Shown piece after piece: positions 61,030 to 64,000 of a stretch of DNA of 64,000 nt (the first letter of the stretch is position 1; every line of letters starts with the position of its first letter). Both the position numbers and the translations under genes were made by a program. This DNA is from Absidia repens (lineage: Eukaryota; Mucoromycota; Mucoromycetes; Mucorales; Cunninghamellaceae), in contig MCGE01000007.1 in the NCBI GenBank assembly GCA_002105175.1, forward strand, positions 558,001 through 622,000, in the 5' to 3' direction. The notes under the pieces were generated by a model. The model saw nothing but the letters and a program-made list of their open reading frames with translations, had not been told where the DNA came from and did not search any database.

Positions 61030-62420
61030 AATATCATAGATGACTTGTCCATCTTGTCTTCGTCCAACCACCAGTAATATCAGGGGCAATTGCCTGGTAG
61101 AGTCCGACGAATACCCCATTTTCTCCAGGTACCGACACTTGAGTGGTGATAATGACTGTCTAATTGAAAGATAGGGTTGAAAATGGGCCGTGTTGTTGCC
61201 GATGGAACGAAGGTACGGCTAGACACAAATATTTCCGTGATCGCCCTGCTGACTTGGGATGCTGTTGCTTGTCGGAATTCGTATTGATAATAAGCTGGTA
61301 ATTTGGTTGCAAGAGCGATGAAAGGGATCGCGATTGGTATCCCAGCAGCCACACGAAACATGAGTTGATGAAGACTGACTAAATTTCGTAGTTTGATGTC
61401 ATGAGATGAGGATGATGACGATGGAGAAGCACCTTAACTTTCGTCAAAGACTGTCCTTCAAATATTGCGTCCGGCCCATAATTTGATAGTCTTGTTGCTG
61501 ATCCCTCTTCTTTGACCCTGGTCCTATCAATGAGTCATTTGCCGCCTTGGTAAGAGCCCTGCATCCCAGTGACATTCCTTGAAAGGTGATATTGCCGGCA
61601 TTCACTTTACTGAGATCGTCAGATTCAAGGAAGCTACATCTGTATCACACCCAAAACCATATTGTCTTCCAATCCTTGTTACCAAATCCGAGATACCAAT
61701 TGTATCATTGCGTTGATATAGAGCGTTTGATGATAGTATTGAACGCCCATTTCATTGACGATGAATTGTGGAGCAAAGACTTTTTTTGACGAAGAAGAGG
61801 TGCAAATATGATTGAAGTTGTTAGGCGTTTACAGTTGGTATTTCAAATATTTCCTTGGATGTCGGGTTTGGCATATGTGTGTTGTGCAAGCGTTATCACA
61901 ATATAGTCGAAGTCCAATAGATTGGAAGTTCAAGGGCCCAAAGTCAACCAGGGTAATAGGCACCACTGCACTACGAGACCATTGCATGGAAAAAACAAAG
62001 AGTAGTATTAGTATAGAAAAAAGGTTGTTAAAGAAAAGGCGGTGCTTACAGTGTCTTGATAGGAACAATATATAGTAGGAAGTCATGGTGCCTGTACTTT
62101 TCCAGGTGTTAGTAACGTATAAGAATGCCCGATCTTATAAGCCACTATCAGGTTCAGTAAAGATCAATTAGAATCGTCATCGTCTCATCTTCCATCCTTA
62201 TGGTTATTTACCTGTCATGTTCGATAACTATCCCAAGTCAAATAAATAATATACAAAGTAGATGGATTCCAAGAGGGACAAGTTCCCAGAAATGACCGTC
62301 AACTTCCAAAGGCGAGAGTCAACCAACAAAGCAACTTTTACGATCATGATTAACCCAGGTATACCAACAGGTATATTAGTCCCACCATCAACAGTGATGC
62401 CATGAGAGGTAACAGTTATA
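61030..62420 (-). pseudogene. Decayed coding sequence, unidentified
   Basis: Minus-strand segments look protein-coding but lie in different frames with stops between them. GITVDGGTNIPVGIPGLIMI with VALLVDSRLWKLTVISGNLS occupies 62260-62410. AVVPITLVDFGPLNFQSIGL and RLYCDNACTTHIC follow a GTAAGC donor and TAG acceptor at about 61830-61965. AGIPIAIPFIALATKLPAYY and SRAITEIFVSSRTFVP lie at 61110-61350, ending TWRKWGIRRTLPGNCP. The order and spacing suggest one former multi-exon gene. I do not recognise it. Confidence 0.4.
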
Positions 62421-63711
62421 TATATAGTTTCAATTTTAATATCGAAGAAAAAAGCAAGTGAAGGTCATTTTACGGAGATTAAAAAACAAACTCCATTTGT
62501 TTGATTGCAGGACAATAGTATTAAAACTAATAAACAGTCAATCTCGGCGCCTCCATTAATCATTCTTTTACCATCTTCAGTGTAACAAATATAAAAAATG
62601 AATTTTCTTTCTGATTATTGAAGTTGTACCTTTCTTCGGCTCTCCCAAGAAAAATGACATTTAAAAAATTCCCCCTTTTTTCTTCTGATTTTACTTCTAC
62701 CTTTAAAAATAATGTCCATCTGTTATAAGTTCCATCTTCCATACCTTTTTTTTATATTCTTTCTTTAATCTTTATATATCAATTTATCGTTTTTCGTGTC
62801 AAAAATCGCACACCATCCCCACTTACTGACCTGCCTGCCACCACTAAAACGATCACTCAGAACCGGTAGGAAATATTTCTCGAAAAGACGACGGAAAGCT
62901 ACTCTTATCATCAAACAAAGAGGAATAGGTCCTGTACAGGGAAATCGCGTTTTAGGATGGGAGTGCCACTTGATCACCCTCTCCCCTCCTGAAAAAAAAG
63001 TATATTTAAGACCGGCATAAATTTCCAAGTTCGCAACGCTCGAAGGCTTTAGAGCCTAGGATCTTTGTAATGGCATACGTGGATCGCTGTTTTCTGAGGA
63101 AGATTTTCCTAGAGCAGTTATTCTCGATTGGTATGTGGGAAGAGAGGGATGAGAAGGAAAAAAAAAAAAAAAAAAGAGGAGGGCTTTGGGTCTCCTCCTT
63201 TTAGGAAAACAAATACATTAGTATGTGTTTACGCTTCCGCGATAATTGAACCTATCAATACTAAGAAATGATATCGTCATAAGTAAACAATGCGTCCAGT
63301 GTCAACGAACTTCAATGTCTATATTATTTCCAAAATCAATTAAACAATAGTATAGTGAAATCGCTGTGACTAGAAAGAGCAATTAAAATTTTCTCTCTCT
63401 CTCTTTTTTTTTTTTTTTTTTTCATAGAATATACAACGATAATGGAAGGAGCTAAAAAAAAAAAAACTATCTACAAGGAGGAAGTCAACCTAACAGTAGG
63501 AGTGGCAAGGGGTGATTTTTAATGCAAGAGGGGTGCAGATTACTCCGTATACCTAAATGAGTATACCTCTTTAACCCTTTTTTTTTACCCTCTTATTTTA
63601 TCATATTCTTCCTTTTTTTTATTCATTGTATCTCTCTTTTTTTAATATCTTTCTTTTTTTTCTGTTTTTTTTTTTTTTCTCTTTCATATATATATATATA
63701 TATATAACAGA
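62421..63711. other. Upstream region of the Kre9/Knh1-like gene, no gene seen
   Basis: AT-rich; T runs at 63403-63422 and 63668-63680, A run at 63162-63174 and a (TA)n tract at 63688-63706 immediately before the ATG. A TATATTTAA box near 63001 has no adjacent gene. Confidence 0.4.
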
Positions 63712-64000
63712 ATGTATCTGCCGAGTATTTTTATTTTTTTGACCTTAACTCTAGCACATGTATGTCAAGGCCAAATTAAATCAAAAAGCGGGGAGTTCAA
63801 TCTTACTTCTCCTTTGGACGATGGCGTCTATGTAGCTGGTCAGCAGTTACCTATAACATATATCATCCTTGATTCTGGATCGAGTAATAATAATAGTACT
63901 GTGTTATCACCTCAAAACTTCAAGCACTGATTTCATCTTTTATTTTAATAGGATTGAACCTGAATATTTATTTTCAACCAGCACCAGGAGTCAATAGCAC
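63712..64000 (+). CDS. Secreted Kre9/Knh1-like protein, 3' end outside window
   Basis: Exon 1 63712-63883 encodes a signal peptide (LPSIFIFLTLTLAHVCQG) and the start of a beta-sandwich repeat, EFNLTSPLDDGVYVAGQQLP. This is the ITSP-x-x-G-x-x-Y-x-AG-x-x-xPI pattern of the Ser-Thr-rich GPI-anchored/Kre9-Knh1 N-terminal family (PF10342). A donor GTAATA at 63884 and acceptor AATAG at 63947-63951 splice it in frame to exon 2, LNLNIYFQPAPGVNST, which runs off the window. The unspliced frame would stop at 63930. Proteins of this family are secreted or GPI-anchored and linked to cell-wall glucan; the exact role is not known here. Confidence 0.75.

Noticed and set aside
62765..63028. Minus- and plus-strand ORFs near 62.8-63.0 kb
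   Set aside because: Two overlapping frames on opposite strands, no splice support, no recognisable motif.

Overview
The window is eukaryotic nuclear DNA from a filamentous or early-diverging fungus. It is AT-rich, with many short GT-AG introns of roughly 55 to 110 bases, long poly(A)/poly(T) tracts inside introns and between genes, and AATAAA-type polyadenylation signals. The gene set mixes ordinary fungal genes (septin CDC10, AHA1, the kinase IKS1, a PFA4-type palmitoyltransferase, a Zn2Cys6 regulator, a vacuolar M28 protease) with families that Dikarya largely lack but early-diverging fungi and animals keep (FAM72, NOPCHAP1, an ECHDC1-like decarboxylase, a rififylin/RNF34-like FYVE-SAP-RING ligase). 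My inference is Mucoromycota, probably Mucorales. No sequence search was possible, so species is not claimed.

Layout, 0-9 kb: 3' part of a phospholipase D gene (+), AHA1 (-), CDC10 septin (-). 9-14 kb: repeat-rich DNA with a decayed GCR1_C-like ORF, plus a convergent pair, NAA38-like (+) and a small RGG protein (-). 14-17.5 kb: vacuolar membrane M28 protease (-). 19.5-20.5 kb: an MRG-domain protein without chromodomain (-). 22.9-31 kb: IKS1 kinase (-) divergent from an ECHDC1-like gene (+), then a multiply interrupted relic and pyrroline-5-carboxylate reductase (+). 33.3-34.6 kb: Zn2Cys6 regulator (-), flanked on both sides by inverted copies of one repeat. 38.4-44.7 kb: a compact minus-strand block of CARP-like E3 ligase, sucrase/ferredoxin-like (AIM32/Apd1 family) protein, FAM72 and DHHC palmitoyltransferase. 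46.4-47.8 kb: NOPCHAP1 and pterin-4a-carbinolamine dehydratase (+), bracketed by a second, direct repeat. 48-54.4 kb: mostly repeats and decayed coding sequence. 54.7-56.8 kb: a seven-helix membrane protein (+). 59.4-60.4 kb: a Ser-rich disordered protein (-). 61-62.4 kb: decayed coding sequence. 63.7 kb to the end: start of a secreted Kre9/Knh1-like protein (+).

Most genes are unrelated housekeeping genes; no operon-like system or biosynthetic cluster is visible. Themes that recur are the Hsp90 cochaperone AHA1 and the R2TP/Hsp90-linked NOPCHAP1, membrane and vacuole proteins, and signalling proteins.

The most striking non-genic signal is a dispersed repeat (called family A here). At least eight long copies of about 500-950 bases occur in both orientations. 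Each has a CACGTG-containing head, a pyrimidine tract, a strongly conserved stem-loop and one or more AATAAA-like signals. Two copies form a large inverted repeat around the Zn2Cys6 gene. I do not recognise the family. Other points of interest are a 6-base microexon in AHA1, a 16-base exon in the phospholipase D catalytic motif, and a frameshifted repeat tail on CDC10.
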